This document shows, one piece after another, positions 20,501 to 28,914 of a DNA stretch of 49,060 bases. The DNA lies in NCBI GenBank assembly GCA_028692885.1, contig JAQUWM010000013.1, positions 1 to 49,060 of the forward strand, written 5' to 3'. This stretch comes from Acetobacterium sp. (GTDB taxonomy: Bacteria; Bacillota; Clostridia; Eubacteriales; Eubacteriaceae). Position 1 is the first letter of the stretch. Each line of letters opens with the position of its first letter. The notes beneath the pieces were generated by a model. That model had not been told where the DNA came from. It worked only from the letters and a program-made list of their open reading frames with translations, and did not search any database. A program made the translations under genes and the position numbers.

Positions 20501-21240
20501 CCGGGTCTTAAGCGTTTATAAATTTCGATCAAACCATCGCGGGTTGATTTCATATTGTTATTTTCATCTTTTTTGATCGTTTCGATGAGTCGATAATCGT
20601 CGCCGTAAAAATCAAGAATCTCCTGATTGGTTCCCAAACCCAGCGCCCGAATCAACGCAGTGATCGGTAGCTTACGGGTCCGGTCAATTTTAACGTACAT
20701 GATGTCGTTGGAATCTGTTTCATATTCCAACCAGGCACCACGGTTAGGAATAACCTGGGCTGAAAATAATTTCTTTCCCAATTTATCGCGACTCAAGGAA
20801 AAATATGCCCCTGGTGATCTAACCAGCTGGCTGACAATAACCCGTTCCGCTCCATTGACAATGAAGGTTCCGGTATCGGTCATTTTATGCAAATCGGCCA
20901 TATAAACCTTTTGCTCTTTAACTTCGTTCTTTTCCTTATTTATTAAACGTACTGTTACTTTTAGCGGTATAAAGTAGGTTTGATCCCTCTCTTTACACTC
21001 CTCCACTGAATACTTCGGTTTTCCCTCAATGGAATAATCCACAAATTCTAAAACCAGATTTCCAGTGTAGTCTTCAATTTTATCAATATCGTCAAAAACC
21101 TCTTGCAGTCCTTTTTCAATAAACCAGTTGTATGAATCTTTCTGAACCTCAATCAGGTTCGGCATTTCAATAACTTCTTTGATTTTAGAAAAGCTTTGGC
21201 GTGTTCTTAAACCATTTTTTTCAGGATGCAACATTACCAT
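17578..21240 (-). CDS. rpoB: DNA-directed RNA polymerase beta subunit
   Basis: A 1220-residue subunit. The rifampicin-region residues are visible as [33 protein letters not shown]. The [10 protein letters not shown] and C-terminal [19 protein letters not shown] motifs are conserved. GAGGGG lies nine bases before the ATG at 21240. It is the first gene of the rpoBC transcript. The genes usually found upstream (rplK, rplA, rplJ, rplL) are absent; an amino-acid transporter is there instead. Confidence 0.98.
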   Translation of the reverse strand: MVMLHPEKNGLRTRQSFSKIKEVIEMPNLIEVQKDSYNWFIEKGLQEVFDDIDKIEDYTGNLVLEFVDYSIEGKPKYSVEECKERDQTYFIPLKVTVRLINKEKNEVKEQKVYMADLHKMTDTGTFIVNGAERVIVSQLVRSPGAYFSLSRDKLGKKLFSAQVIPNRGAWLEYETDSNDIMYVKIDRTRKLPITALIRALGLGTNQEILDFYGDDYRLIETIKKDENNNMKSTRDGLIEIYKRLRPGEPPTVESAQSLLNSMFFDDRRYDLAKVGRHKYNKKLSLAIRIAGQRAAHTVVNPETGEVYVEADEMIAIDVATDIQNAGINTVDVKVEDKIIRVIGNGFVDIHAQDLPFDISDLDINENVCYEVLKEILESDMTDEEKKKSIKKRMDELVPKHVLISDLHASISYIIGLDYDIGAIDDIDHLGNRRLRSVGELLQNQFRIGLSRMERVVRERMSVQDDEVLTPQGLINTRPVNAALKEFFGSSQLSQFMDQTNPLAELTHKRRLSALGPGGLSRERAGFEVRDVHHSHYGRMCPIETPEGPNIGLIGSLSTYARVNEYGFIEAPYRKVNDGVVTDEIHYLAADEEGRYTIAQANEPLDENNRFVRKQVTGRAGSKRDFVLIPPDRVNYMDISPKQIVSVATSLIPFLENDDANRALMGANMQRQAVPLLIPKAPVIGTGMEHKAAKDSGVCVIARNAGTVERVEAAAIHIRNDEGDLDKYTLLKFKRSNQGTCMNHRPLVNKGQVVEAGEIIADGPSTEMGELALGRNILMGFMTWEGYNYEDAILINEKLLKEDVFTSIHVEEFEAEARETKLGPEEITRDIPNVSEDALKNLDERGIIFVGAEVKSDDILVGKVTPKGETDLSAEEKLLRAIFGEKAREIRDTSLKVPHGESGIVLDVKVFSRENKDEDLKPGVNTLVRVLIAVKRRISVGDKMAGRHGNKGVISRILPEEDMPFMPDGTALEIVLNPLGVPSRMNIGQVLEVHLGLAMRTIGWHIATPVFDPANEQDIMDLLVQANLPDDGKIQLYDGRSGEPFDNKVTVGYMYILKLHHLVDDKMHARSTGPYSLVTQQPLGGKAQFGGQRFGEMEVWALEAYGAAHTLQEILTIKSDDVVGRVKAYEAIVKGENIPKPGIPESFKVLMKEFQSLGLDVNILNDQEMIKLLDDEMDERDPLEELAIEIGSTEISEAGDDVKLEDSFQIKSIDDDEDDIF

Positions 21241-21510
21241 CCAATATCACCCCTCGCAAAGATACTCAGCAACGGACTATCCTCTTACCGACTCGTGTTC
21301 GGCCTGTGGATATCCCTAATTTGCCTGTTGTGTTTCGTCTCGCCTTGTGTTATTATTAGACCGTAATCAATTTCATAGTTACCGACCTCGCCATGTTTCC
21401 CCTTTGATCAGTTTAACATGAGCGGACCTTAACCCATTTGTTGATCGTCCTAAAATTGACGACAAGGATGCATTCTAACCTTATTTTAAAAGATACCAAT
21501 GCAATTTTAT
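21241..21510 (-). promoter_or_regulatory. Long 5' leader of rpoB
   Basis: About 260 nt of untranslated leader between the predicted transcript start near 21504 and the rpoB ATG. It contains no convincing ORF. In most bacteria rpoBC are fed from the rplJL transcript; here they have their own promoter and this leader. The sequence is less AT-rich than nearby spacers, which hints at structure, but I do not recognise a known L10-type or other leader motif by eye. Confidence 0.5.
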
Positions 21511-21539
21511 ATGCTATCATACAATTTTAGAATTGTCAA
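21511..21539 (-). promoter_or_regulatory. Promoter of rpoBC
   Basis: On the minus strand a perfect TTGACA (21534-21539), a 17-base spacer and TAGCAT (21511-21516), between the transporter terminator and the rpoB leader. Confidence 0.72.
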
Positions 21540-21555
21540 TCCTATTTTGCATTTT

Positions 21556-21592
21556 AAAAGCCTTCCCGCTGACTATTCGGGAAGGCTTTTTT
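21556..21592. terminator. Terminator after the ABC transporter operon
   Basis: A 9-bp stem GCCTTCCCG / CGGGAAGGC with a 9-base loop, flanked by A-rich and T-rich tracts. It begins 24 bases beyond the ATPase gene stop and separates it from the rpoB promoter. Confidence 0.88.
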
Positions 21593-21615
21593 ATCTTTTT
21601 ATTGATAACTTTTGC

Positions 21616-22410
21616 TCAGCAATATTTTTTCAGTCGGTATTGTTTTTTGATTTTCTTTTTCTGATCTCTCAGAATGCTGCTTAAAAATTCCTGGGTTCTT
21701 TTTTGCCGGGGATGGATAAAAATATCTTCCGGGGATCCTTCTTCGAGGATCGTTCCAGAATCCATAAAGACCACCTTATTGGCAACCTCACGGGCAAAGC
21801 TCATTTCGTGGGTCACCACCACCATCGTCATATGTTCATTGGCCAGACTTTGCATGACACTAAGCACCTCACCGGTAAGTTCAGGATCGAGCGCTGAGGT
21901 GGGTTCATCAAAGAGTAAAATATCAGGATTCATCATCAGCGCCCGGGCGATCGCCACCCGTTGTTTTTCACCCCCAGACAGGGTCGAAGGCATCGCATCA
22001 ATTCGTTCCAGCAAACCAACCTTGTGCAGATAGGTCTCGCAACGCTTGTTCATCACGCCCGTTTCTTCTTTCTTGACCACCTTGGGAGCCAATTCCAGAT
22101 TCTGACGAACGGTCAGATGAGGAAACAGATTAAAGTGCTGAAAAACCATCCCCATTTTCATGATGATTGCCCGGATTTCTGGCGGACTGGGATAAACACC
22201 ATCTTTGAGTAACGGTTTCCCTTCCATAATAATATCACCACTATCGGCCTTTTCCAAATCGATGAGGCAGCGCAGCAGCGTCGATTTTCCCGATCCAGAT
22301 GACCCGATAATAGCCATCACGTCGCCCTTATTCACAGCAAACGAGATGTCCTTTAAAACATGATTGTCTCCAAAACTTTTGTTGAGTTGTTTGACTTTTA
22401 TAATTTCCAT
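21616..22410 (-). CDS. Polar amino-acid ABC transporter ATP-binding protein (GlnQ-like)
   Basis: A 264-residue ABC ATPase. Walker A is GSSGSGKST near residue 37, the Q-loop is [12 protein letters not shown], the signature is [15 protein letters not shown] and Walker B is [14 protein letters not shown], followed by the H-loop VVTHEM. The pattern is that of the GlnQ/HisP class importing polar amino acids. It is the last gene of a binding protein, permease, ATPase operon, 9 bases behind the permease gene. The C-terminus carries a basic extension ([17 protein letters not shown]) beyond the usual family end. The substrate is unknown. Confidence 0.93.
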   Translation of the reverse strand: MEIIKVKQLNKSFGDNHVLKDISFAVNKGDVMAIIGSSGSGKSTLLRCLIDLEKADSGDIIMEGKPLLKDGVYPSPPEIRAIIMKMGMVFQHFNLFPHLTVRQNLELAPKVVKKEETGVMNKRCETYLHKVGLLERIDAMPSTLSGGEKQRVAIARALMMNPDILLFDEPTSALDPELTGEVLSVMQSLANEHMTMVVVTHEMSFAREVANKVVFMDSGTILEEGSPEDIFIHPRQKRTQEFLSSILRDQKKKIKKQYRLKKYC

Positions 22411-22419
22411 CTTCGTCCT

Positions 22420-23082
22420 CTAGAATTCGTATTTCGTTTCAAGCTTTTTAAATACCATCGTAATCACAAAGTTGATCAGCAAGTATAAGGCTGCCGCCAC
22501 CAGAAAAGCAAAGGTATCGCCATCTCGGTTAACGGCCGTTTTGGCATAATGCAGAATCTCAGCCACCCCGATCACCGTGACCAGCGCCGTGTCTTTGACC
22601 AGGGTTATGGTTTCATTGCTGACGGCTGGTAAACAGACACGAATCATCTGCGGGATTACTACCCGGATCATTGTTTCAATTTTTGTCAGTCCCAGAACTT
22701 TTGCCGCTTCATACTGACCCTTGTCAATGGCCAGCAACCCACCCCGAAATATTTCGGCGAAATAAGCGGCGTAGTTCATGCAAAAGGCAATACAGGCGGC
22801 CGTAAAACGGCCAAAAATAAGATAGTCGCCGACCACCGGCAACAGCGGCAGACCAAAATAGACAAACATAATCTGCAGCAGCAGCGGTGTTCCCCGCACT
22901 ACATAGATATAACCCTTGGCAAAAGATCTGACGGGCTTTAACCGGCTACGAACCATTAAGGTAAAGATAAAGCCCAACGGGATCGAACAGACAATGGTGA
23001 CGGCAAAAACACTGAGGGTGATGACCATCCCCTGCAACATCGGTACGGTGATATTTGCTAAATAGCTATAAAAATCTGACAT
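22420..23082 (-). CDS. Amino-acid ABC transporter permease (HisM/GlnP family)
   Basis: A 220-residue inner-membrane permease with about five hydrophobic segments. It starts MSDFYSYLANITVPMLQGMVITLSVFAVTI. The VVRGTPLLLQIMFVYFGLP segment and the cytoplasmic EAA-like loop GQYEAAKVLGLTKIETMIRVVIPQMIRVCLP are characteristic. It pairs with the GlnQ-like ATPase and the upstream binding lipoprotein. Confidence 0.92.
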   Translation of the reverse strand: MSDFYSYLANITVPMLQGMVITLSVFAVTIVCSIPLGFIFTLMVRSRLKPVRSFAKGYIYVVRGTPLLLQIMFVYFGLPLLPVVGDYLIFGRFTAACIAFCMNYAAYFAEIFRGGLLAIDKGQYEAAKVLGLTKIETMIRVVIPQMIRVCLPAVSNETITLVKDTALVTVIGVAEILHYAKTAVNRDGDTFAFLVAAALYLLINFVITMVFKKLETKYEF

Positions 23083-23125
23083 TTTATTCTCCTGAGGAAC
23101 GAAATAATATTAATGGTAAACGTCA

Positions 23126-23155
23126 TAAAAAAATCGGATAGAAACTATCCGATTT
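23126..23155 (-). terminator. Partial terminator between binding-protein and permease genes
   Basis: Stem AAATCGGATAG / CTATCCGATTT (11 bp, 3-base loop) followed on the minus strand by a short T-run. Such a hairpin after the first gene commonly lets the binding protein be made in excess of the permease and ATPase. Confidence 0.78.
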
Positions 23156-23181
23156 CTAAGAACTGATTGTTTTCTTTTAAA

Positions 23182-23982
23182 TTATGGTTGGTAAATGATA
23201 TCTTCGCCAAACCATTTCGTTGAAATAGTAGCGGCCGTTCCATCGGCAATCATCGCATCCAGGGCATCCTGAACCTGGGTCTGCAAGGCGGTATTTCCTT
23301 TTTTAATCCCAACGCCATACAGTTCTGGCGATAAGCTTTCACTTAACACAACAAACTCGGCTTTTTCAGAAGTAATATAGTAACGGGCGACGATCGAGTC
23401 AACAATCACGGCATCAATTCGGCCAATGCCCAGATCACTGAGCGCTGAGACATTTTCGGGATATTCATTTAAGGCTGCTGCTTCTTTACTGATCGGATCA
23501 GCAGTGAAAGCATCAAAGGCTGATGAACCTTTTTGAACACCAATATTTTTTCCCGCTAAATCAGCTTTGGTTTTGATTGCCGAATCTTTTTTAACCACGA
23601 TAACCTGGTCATTTTCCAGGTAAGGTGCGGTGAAGTCCATCGCTGCTTTTCGTTCATCAGTGATCGTTAAACCATTCCAGATAACGTCGATATTGCCGGA
23701 ATCCAGTTCCAGTTCCTTGGTGTCCCAATTGATCGGCTGCAGGACAACTTCCATCCCCATCCGTTTTCCCACTTCTTTGGCCAGGTCGACATCGAAACCA
23801 ACAATTTCGTTCTTCTCATCTCTGAAACCCATTGGCGGGAAGGAATCATCCAAACCGACAATAAAAGTCTTATCGTCATTGTTGGCATTGGTTTCTGTTG
23901 TGGCAGTGTTGCTACACCCCGAAAACAGACCAACCGCCAGTACGGCAACCAGCATCAAACCGAATATACTTCTTTTTTTCAT
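23182..23982 (-). CDS. Amino-acid ABC transporter substrate-binding lipoprotein
   Basis: A 266-residue SBP of the polar amino-acid (PBPb) family. Residues 1-23 are a lipoprotein signal ending LFSGC, with the lipidated cysteine at 23 and a Thr/Asn-rich linker after it. The mature protein begins FIVGLDDSFPPMGFRDEKNEIVGFDVDLAKEVGKRMG, the classical ligand-pocket start. WNGLTITDERKAAMDFTAPY and the AVIVDS hinge region follow. It binds an unidentified amino acid outside the membrane. It is the first gene of the operon. Confidence 0.93.
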   Translation of the reverse strand: MKKRSIFGLMLVAVLAVGLFSGCSNTATTETNANNDDKTFIVGLDDSFPPMGFRDEKNEIVGFDVDLAKEVGKRMGMEVVLQPINWDTKELELDSGNIDVIWNGLTITDERKAAMDFTAPYLENDQVIVVKKDSAIKTKADLAGKNIGVQKGSSAFDAFTADPISKEAAALNEYPENVSALSDLGIGRIDAVIVDSIVARYYITSEKAEFVVLSESLSPELYGVGIKKGNTALQTQVQDALDAMIADGTAATISTKWFGEDIIYQP

Positions 23983-24396
23983 TCCTTTTTGTCCTCTTTT
24001 CCTAATCTAATCTGAAGATATTATACACTTTATCACGTTACTTTGCTAGTCCTTTACATCAAAATTTTATATCAAAATTTATGCGGCGTGTGCTGTCGTG
24101 GTCAATTGATACCACAAACGAGGGCCGCTATTTGCCAAAAACTAACCAGATAAAAGCGCCCCTCTCGATCAACAAAACAACCGTAACTGGATAACGTTTT
24201 CATTGCCGGTATATTTTTTATAAAAATATTGCAATATACCAAATTACTCGATATACTCTATATCAAATACTTGCCTCACTAATGGTATGTATTTAATGTT
24301 GGCAAGGGTTACCAGCATTAATATAAACTAACGGTAAACAGGTAAATGATTTTATTAAAAAGCAAACATCGTTTGCAAATCGAAAAGGAGAACATT
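23983..24396. other. Intergenic region between divergent SBP and DUF4242 genes
   Basis: 414 bases without a gene. It holds a TATAAT-like -10 for the SBP operon on the minus strand (24020-24025, weak -35), a promoter for the DUF4242 gene (24229-24257) and an imperfect 18-base palindrome with GTGGT/ACCAC ends at 24098-24115. Nothing else stands out. Confidence 0.4.
24229..24257 (+). promoter_or_regulatory. Promoter of the DUF4242 gene
   Basis: TTGCAA (24229-24234) and TATACT (24252-24257) with a 17-base spacer, about 140 bases upstream of the start codon. Confidence 0.55.
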
Positions 24397-24675
24397 ATGC
24401 CAAAATATGTAGTCGAACGAGAAATCCCAGGTATCGGAGATTCATCAACACAGGACTTATGTGGTATCTCACAAAAATCATGCGCTGTTTTAACAGAGCT
24501 TGGTCCAAAAATTCAGTGGGTTCAAAGCTTTGTTACCGAAGATAAGATCTATTGTGTATACATTGCCCCTGACAAAGAAACCATTGAGGAACACGCCAAG
24601 ATGGGTGGTTTTCCAGCCAATAAGATCTCATTGATCAGTAATGTAATCGATCCCACAACTTCAGAATGTAAGTAA
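24397..24675 (+). CDS. DUF4242 family (SCO4226-like) small protein
   Basis: A 92-residue protein beginning MPKYVVEREIPGIGDSSTQDL, with WVQSFVTEDKIYCVYIAPDKETIEEHAKMGGFPANKI further on. This is the DUF4242 pattern: an N-terminal strand with 'ERxIPG', then 'W..S.V.....YCVY.A......I.EHA...GFP'. A Streptomyces member, SCO4226, binds nickel; whether this one does is unknown. I chose the ATG at 24397 because it has AAAAGGAG seven bases upstream; the frame extends 17 codons further upstream. It is a single-gene unit with its own promoter and a hairpin downstream. Confidence 0.85.
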   Translation: MPKYVVEREIPGIGDSSTQDLCGISQKSCAVLTELGPKIQWVQSFVTEDKIYCVYIAPDKETIEEHAKMGGFPANKISLISNVIDPTTSECK

Positions 24676-24718
24676 TTATGACCTTGTTCAATTAAGGTTG
24701 CGCACCAGGATTTGATCA

Positions 24719-24756
24719 ATGAAAGCCGTCTTTATTAAATAAAGGCGGCTTTCATA
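24719..24756 (+). terminator. Hairpin downstream of the DUF4242 gene
   Basis: ATGAAAGCCG pairs with CGGCTTTCAT across a partly self-complementary AT-rich interior. No T-run follows, so termination efficiency is uncertain. Confidence 0.5.
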
Positions 24757-24767
24757 ACTTGTGCCTC

Positions 24768-24953
24768 GATACGGGGAGGATGTGACAACATTTCGTTTGT
24801 CACATCAAGTGACTAACTTCCACCAACATAGGGTCGCTCATAAAATTGCCGATCCGTTCTTTGACATTCTCTTGCCGGTTACGGTAAAAAAATCGGTGAT
24901 CGTAGAGATGATAAACCCCATTTTGAGAAAGGGTAGTTCGTCAAATCTTCTGC
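24768..24953 (-). pseudogene. Decayed 3' fragment of the DUF3089 lipoprotein gene
   Basis: This ~185-base stretch aligns to two separate parts of the gene at 25860-26873. 24768-24921 matches its 3' end and downstream flank (about 25818-25969). 24918-24951 matches an internal part near 26267-26302. The junction falls at a CCAT shared by both parental positions, so about 301 bp has been deleted between short direct repeats, breaking the frame. The homology stops abruptly at about 24953, leaving no 5' end. It cannot encode a functional protein. Confidence 0.85.
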
Positions 24954-24973
24954 AATGAAATCGGATTGTTTGC

Positions 24974-25528
24974 CTATTTATCATAGAGGATATTTTTTCG
25001 CAAAGTCTCGGCTTCTGTCGTACCGGCTAAAACCGTCACGATTTCCAAGGTAAAATCGACCGCTTTTCCAGGGCCCCGGGAGGTGATCACATTCCCATCC
25101 CTGACGACCGCATCCACTTGATAGATTGAACCAGCAAGATCTTCTTCAAAGCCAGGGTATGAGGTTACTTTTTTGCCAACGATGAGCTTAGCTTTTGCTA
25201 AAACGATCGGCCCGGCACAGATGGCTGCCACCAATTTCCCGGCGGCAGCCATCTCTCTGACAATGTCAATCACCCGGTCATCGTCTCTCAAATTCGCTGC
25301 TCCGGGCATACCACCGGGAATAATGACCGCCTCGTAGGCATCAAGGTTGGGCAGATCATCGATGTGCAGATCCGCTTTTACTGCGATCTGATGGCTGCCT
25401 GAAACCATCAGGCTGTCGCCGATGGCCACCATATCAACCCGAATCGACTTGATTCTTCGCAAATAATCGACAACAGTTAAGGCCTCCACTTCCTCAAATC
25501 CTGGTGCTAAAAAAACAATTACATTCAT
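24974..25528 (-). CDS. DJ-1/PfpI family protein (ThiJ-like)
   Basis: A 184-residue member of the DJ-1/ThiJ branch. It starts MNVIVFLAPGFEEVEALTVVDYLRR, with the conserved Glu in GFEEVEA. VIIPGGMPGAANLRDD follows, and then the nucleophile elbow KLVAAICAGPIVLAKA with the active Cys. The C-terminus VITSRGPGKAVDFTLEIV is typical. Such proteins act in deglycation or stress protection or have unknown roles. I start at the second of two adjacent ATGs (25528), giving better spacing to GGGAGG; the frame is open a further 19 codons. It is a single-gene unit. Confidence 0.88.
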   Translation of the reverse strand: MNVIVFLAPGFEEVEALTVVDYLRRIKSIRVDMVAIGDSLMVSGSHQIAVKADLHIDDLPNLDAYEAVIIPGGMPGAANLRDDDRVIDIVREMAAAGKLVAAICAGPIVLAKAKLIVGKKVTSYPGFEEDLAGSIYQVDAVVRDGNVITSRGPGKAVDFTLEIVTVLAGTTEAETLRKNILYDK

Positions 25529-25859
25529 CATTTTCCTCCCTTTACGTGGTTTATAAAATACCATACCAAAAATGAACCGCCGCATTTAAGGAGCGCCCGA
25601 CACTATACTGAAATGCTCCTTAACAATGTTGTTTCGTTGTCCGGTTATCTGTGCAAAATCACACTCTAAATCAACAGTAGCAATATAAGAAATTATGCTA
25701 ATCTTTGACTTAGTTGAATTTTAGCAATAAGTCCATAAACAAATTAAAAATGTTTATATGCAATTTCAGTCATTCAGGATTATTTCCAGAAACAGCTGAG
25801 CTGATATTCTGGAAGATACGGAGAAGATGCCGCAACATTTCGTTTCTCACCTTAAGTGA
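25529..25859. other. Intergenic region between DUF3089 and DJ-1 genes
   Basis: 331 bases with no gene. It contains a perfect 9-bp inverted repeat TTAAGGAGC / GCTCCTTAA (25586-25623) just upstream of the DJ-1 gene, and a smaller TTCCAGAA / TTCTGGAA pair near 25788-25820. The segment adjoining the DUF3089 stop is the parental copy of the flank duplicated at 24768 onwards. Confidence 0.5.
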
Positions 25860-26873
25860 CTAATTTCCTACCAACACAGGGTCGTTCATGAAATTGCCGA
25901 TCCGTTCTTTGACGTTCTCTTGCAGGTTACGATAAAAAAATTGGTAATCATAGAGATGATAAACCCCATCCTGGAAAATATCGAGCACTGGTGGAAAATC
26001 AGCCGCGGTGACATCGGTTACCCGCAGGGTTCCCCGAGTCGAATCCAGATAAGCCCCGGTCAGGTTTGGCACTTCTTTGACAATACTACCAGCGTAATCG
26101 GTAAACACCGCACCATTATTTTCGCTGGCGGAAGCTGGGGTACTATCGGTTTTCCAGTTTAAGGGATTGATCCCCAGTGTTTTATCTGGAACAATCAACG
26201 AGGTTTGAATCCCCTCGGCTTCCGAATTAAAGGAAATAATCACGCCGGTATCCCCAGAATGCTGTGCCATTTTGAGAAAGGGATAGTTAGTCAAATCTTC
26301 CGGGGTCACGCGCCAGCCAATGAGATAGGCGGCTACCAACTGGTCGCTTAAAGCCTGATCATCGAACTTGTCCGCTAGCAGCCGCAGCAGCATTTCCGAA
26401 CCCTGGCTAAACCCTGCTAAAATAAACGGCCGCCCATTATTGTAATCATTCATGTACAGATCAAACGCCTTTGAAACATCCTCGTAGGCCAGATCAAAAT
26501 ACTGATCCGCTTCAGATGCATCGATGGTGTAGGCATTCAGTGCCGCCTGACGATAATAAGGGGCAAAAAAATTGGCATCCCCGTCGTAGAGACCTTTTTC
26601 CATATTGGTCGCTCCCAGAAACTGAGCCTTTATTTCTTCATCCCCGATGTCCATCGAATGGGAATCACTGGTACCCAAATAAACCGTCGGTGCCACAAAA
26701 AACACATCGCAGTCTCTAGTAACGGTTTCACCAACCGGCAAATAAGCCCAGTTCTCAGATTTTGTATAATCCACCCCGACCGGTTGTTGGGCACAACCAC
26801 CCAACAACATCATCACGAGGAGAACGACGGACAAAATCACGACCGATGCCGAATGATTCATTCTTTTTTTCAT
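25860..26873 (-). CDS. DUF3089 family lipoprotein (alpha/beta-hydrolase-like)
   Basis: A 337-residue exported protein. Residues 1-27 are a lipoprotein signal ending LLGGC with C27 as lipidation site. The mature part has DVFFVAPTVYLG near residue 56, NFFAPYYRQAAL near 101, and the nucleophile elbow GFSQGS with S156. The C-terminal DGVYHLYDYQFFYRNLQENVKERI matches the DUF3089 end. This family has a predicted alpha/beta-hydrolase fold with no established substrate. It has its own promoter. A truncated, deleted copy of its 3' end lies 0.9 kb downstream. Confidence 0.85.
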   Translation of the reverse strand: MKKRMNHSASVVILSVVLLVMMLLGGCAQQPVGVDYTKSENWAYLPVGETVTRDCDVFFVAPTVYLGTSDSHSMDIGDEEIKAQFLGATNMEKGLYDGDANFFAPYYRQAALNAYTIDASEADQYFDLAYEDVSKAFDLYMNDYNNGRPFILAGFSQGSEMLLRLLADKFDDQALSDQLVAAYLIGWRVTPEDLTNYPFLKMAQHSGDTGVIISFNSEAEGIQTSLIVPDKTLGINPLNWKTDSTPASASENNGAVFTDYAGSIVKEVPNLTGAYLDSTRGTLRVTDVTAADFPPVLDIFQDGVYHLYDYQFFYRNLQENVKERIGNFMNDPVLVGN

Positions 26874-26931
26874 AACTTTCTCCTTTACTCATTACATCCT
26901 TACTATTTTTTCGATTAATCTTTATGCGATT

Positions 26932-26959
26932 AGTATATCAGCTTTCACATCATTGTCAA
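26932..26959 (-). promoter_or_regulatory. Promoter and operator-like palindrome of the DUF3089 gene
   Basis: TTGACA (26954-26959) and TATACT (26932-26937) on the minus strand with a 16-base spacer. A 14-base near-palindrome, AATGAACGATCATT, lies at 26958-26971, touching the -35, and could be a repressor site. Confidence 0.6.
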
Positions 26960-27087
26960 TGAACGATCATTCTCACTAGATAAGAAGTTCCTGTTTGATA
27001 CGCTGAAATAAGTTTAAAGTTGGGGTCAGCTACACAATTAATAAGCCAAGCCCGGCTCAGCAACAGCAAGGCTGTTTTATAACATCA

Positions 27088-28473
27088 TTAGTCAAAATAG
27101 ATGCTGCCGCCGATGAATTCACGTAATATTGAATTAAAAGGAACTTTATCCGTATTCATTGGCTCACAGAAGGATAAAATATTAAGCAGACGATCCCTTG
27201 TCTTCGCATAGGGGCTGTTATCATCGATTTTATTTAAGGATGCTTCAGCTAAAGGTCTCATGGCATTTAATTCGTAAAGAAGGCTCGAATTAAACATCAC
27301 GTCAGATTCTTCTTGGAATTTAAACACGTTTTTATACTCACCACGCCGGACATTTTCCCACTGATCGAGCGTATCCTCCGGATGTGTACCGCGGAATTGG
27401 TCACCTCTGACGATTCGTCTGATCAGCCGCACCTCAGAACTTGGCACTCTGTTTTCCAAGTTGAAATTTAATTGAAACAGCGAGCTGAGGTAGACTTTAA
27501 ACAGCATGTTCCGGTTGATACCCAAAAACAATACCGGATTCAAGGCATGGATCCCTTCAACGACAAGTATTTCATCGTGTCCAACTTGCATTCGCCTTGT
27601 TTGGGTGGAACGATGGCCGGTTTTAAAATCATAGATCGGCGTTTCAATCGTTTTTCCATTGATCAACTCGACGAGATGCTGCTGCAAATAGGGAAGATCC
27701 AAAGCTTCCAGGCAGTCCAAATCTGGTTTGCCGTCCTCAGTAAGCGGGGTCACTTCGCGGTTCACAAAATAATCATCCATCGCAAGCGTAACCGGCTTTA
27801 ATCCGTTCACACTCAACTGGGTCGATAACCGTTGCGCAAATGTCGTTTTCCCCGAAGAAGATGGCCCTGAAATCAACAGTACCCGCAAGGCTCGCTGCTG
27901 CTGCAGAATCATCACAGCAATGTCTGATATCTCTTTTTCATGCAGGGCTTCGGCCATCCCCAGCAGCTTCAGGCTGGCGCTGCTGGCGATAAAGTCGTTA
28001 ACATCATTAAGCAACTCGATATTAATATTTTTCAGCCACTTTTGGGTCTTATCATACATTGCCGAGAGTTTATCCGGCGGAATCAACGGGATGTTGAAAT
28101 CGCGGTCAAGGTCTCCAAAGTCGACAATAAAACCGTCTGCATATGGAATCACACAGAAAGGATCTATATCTTTAACGTTTGTTTCGCAGGGGTAAACCAT
28201 TTTAACCACATAACCATCTACCTGATAAAAGTAGTAGCCACCCGCATGCTTCAAAAAGTCAATATCAGGATTTCTCAAAACCCATTCTTTTAGTTTCTTT
28301 TCAATCTGATAGACTTCTCTGATTGAAATTGCGGAATCGGCAAAGCGGCAAAATACGCCCTCCATAATTGAATAAGCGGTTTTAAGTGATTCTTGAGGAA
28401 AAAGCTGCCGAATGACAACGATCAATCCGAGCTTACACGTCTGCCGGTTTTGAATCAGATGCGTTTCTCGCAT
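27088..28473 (-). CDS. Uridine kinase-like nucleoside kinase
   Basis: A ~461-residue P-loop kinase. Residues ~195-400 are a uridine kinase/phosphoribulokinase domain, with Walker A GPSSSGKTTFAQRL, then VTLAMDDYFVNREVTPLTEDGKPDLDCLEALD and ILVVEGIHALNP. The N-terminal ~190 residues are unlike the catalytic domain and have no motif I recognise. Related Firmicute kinases are longer and usually carry threonyl-tRNA-synthetase-like domains at the N-terminus, so this one may be a shortened version. It may phosphorylate uridine or another nucleoside. Two in-frame ATGs are near the start; the second (28473) is better spaced from AGAAGG. Confidence 0.8.
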   Translation of the reverse strand: MRETHLIQNRQTCKLGLIVVIRQLFPQESLKTAYSIMEGVFCRFADSAISIREVYQIEKKLKEWVLRNPDIDFLKHAGGYYFYQVDGYVVKMVYPCETNVKDIDPFCVIPYADGFIVDFGDLDRDFNIPLIPPDKLSAMYDKTQKWLKNINIELLNDVNDFIASSASLKLLGMAEALHEKEISDIAVMILQQQRALRVLLISGPSSSGKTTFAQRLSTQLSVNGLKPVTLAMDDYFVNREVTPLTEDGKPDLDCLEALDLPYLQQHLVELINGKTIETPIYDFKTGHRSTQTRRMQVGHDEILVVEGIHALNPVLFLGINRNMLFKVYLSSLFQLNFNLENRVPSSEVRLIRRIVRGDQFRGTHPEDTLDQWENVRRGEYKNVFKFQEESDVMFNSSLLYELNAMRPLAEASLNKIDDNSPYAKTRDRLLNILSFCEPMNTDKVPFNSILREFIGGSIYFD

Positions 28474-28553
28474 AGCCATACCTTCTTTCTATCTAATTTT
28501 CGCAATGCTCGCAATACTTTCTGTTAAGCCCGGGGTTACAGCAACTTATTCCG

Positions 28554-28832
28554 TTAACGATTGGCTTCGTAAAAAGATTTCAATTCTTTTTTGATATTGT
28601 CATCTAAATAATGCCAGCGAATTCCCTGAATTGCTCCCTCTAACCCGCAAAGTCGATTATAACAGGCCGATGAATCAATGGCTCTGATCCTTAGCCAGGC
28701 TTCCCGACTTCCTGTTGCAACCAGATCCTCGGGCGTATTGATCCCAATCGCATTTAGCTGCTTTTTCATTTCTTTTCCAATGTTTGGCAGGCTTGTAAGC
28801 TCAGCATTCTCAATCGGATTACTTTTATTCAT
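28554..28832 (-). CDS. Stand-alone TfoX C-terminal domain protein
   Basis: A 92-residue protein made of only the helix-hairpin-helix-like TfoX_C domain: LTSLPNIGKEMKKQLNAIGINTPEDLVATGSREAWLRIRA, then CYNRLCGLEGAIQGIRWHYLDDNIKKELKSFY. In full-length TfoX this domain follows an N-terminal domain and the protein regulates competence in Gammaproteobacteria. Isolated domains are common in Firmicutes with unknown role, perhaps DNA binding. A GGAG-containing ribosome-binding site precedes the ATG. The gene is near the kinase gene but separated by 80 bases. Confidence 0.85.
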   Translation of the reverse strand: MNKSNPIENAELTSLPNIGKEMKKQLNAIGINTPEDLVATGSREAWLRIRAIDSSACYNRLCGLEGAIQGIRWHYLDDNIKKELKSFYEANR

Positions 28833-28914
28833 TCTCGGTCTCCTTTCAAATTGGAACTCACCAGTGTCAGCTACACAGATAAGCTTAAAGTGCTGTCAGG
28901 TACAGACTTCTTAT

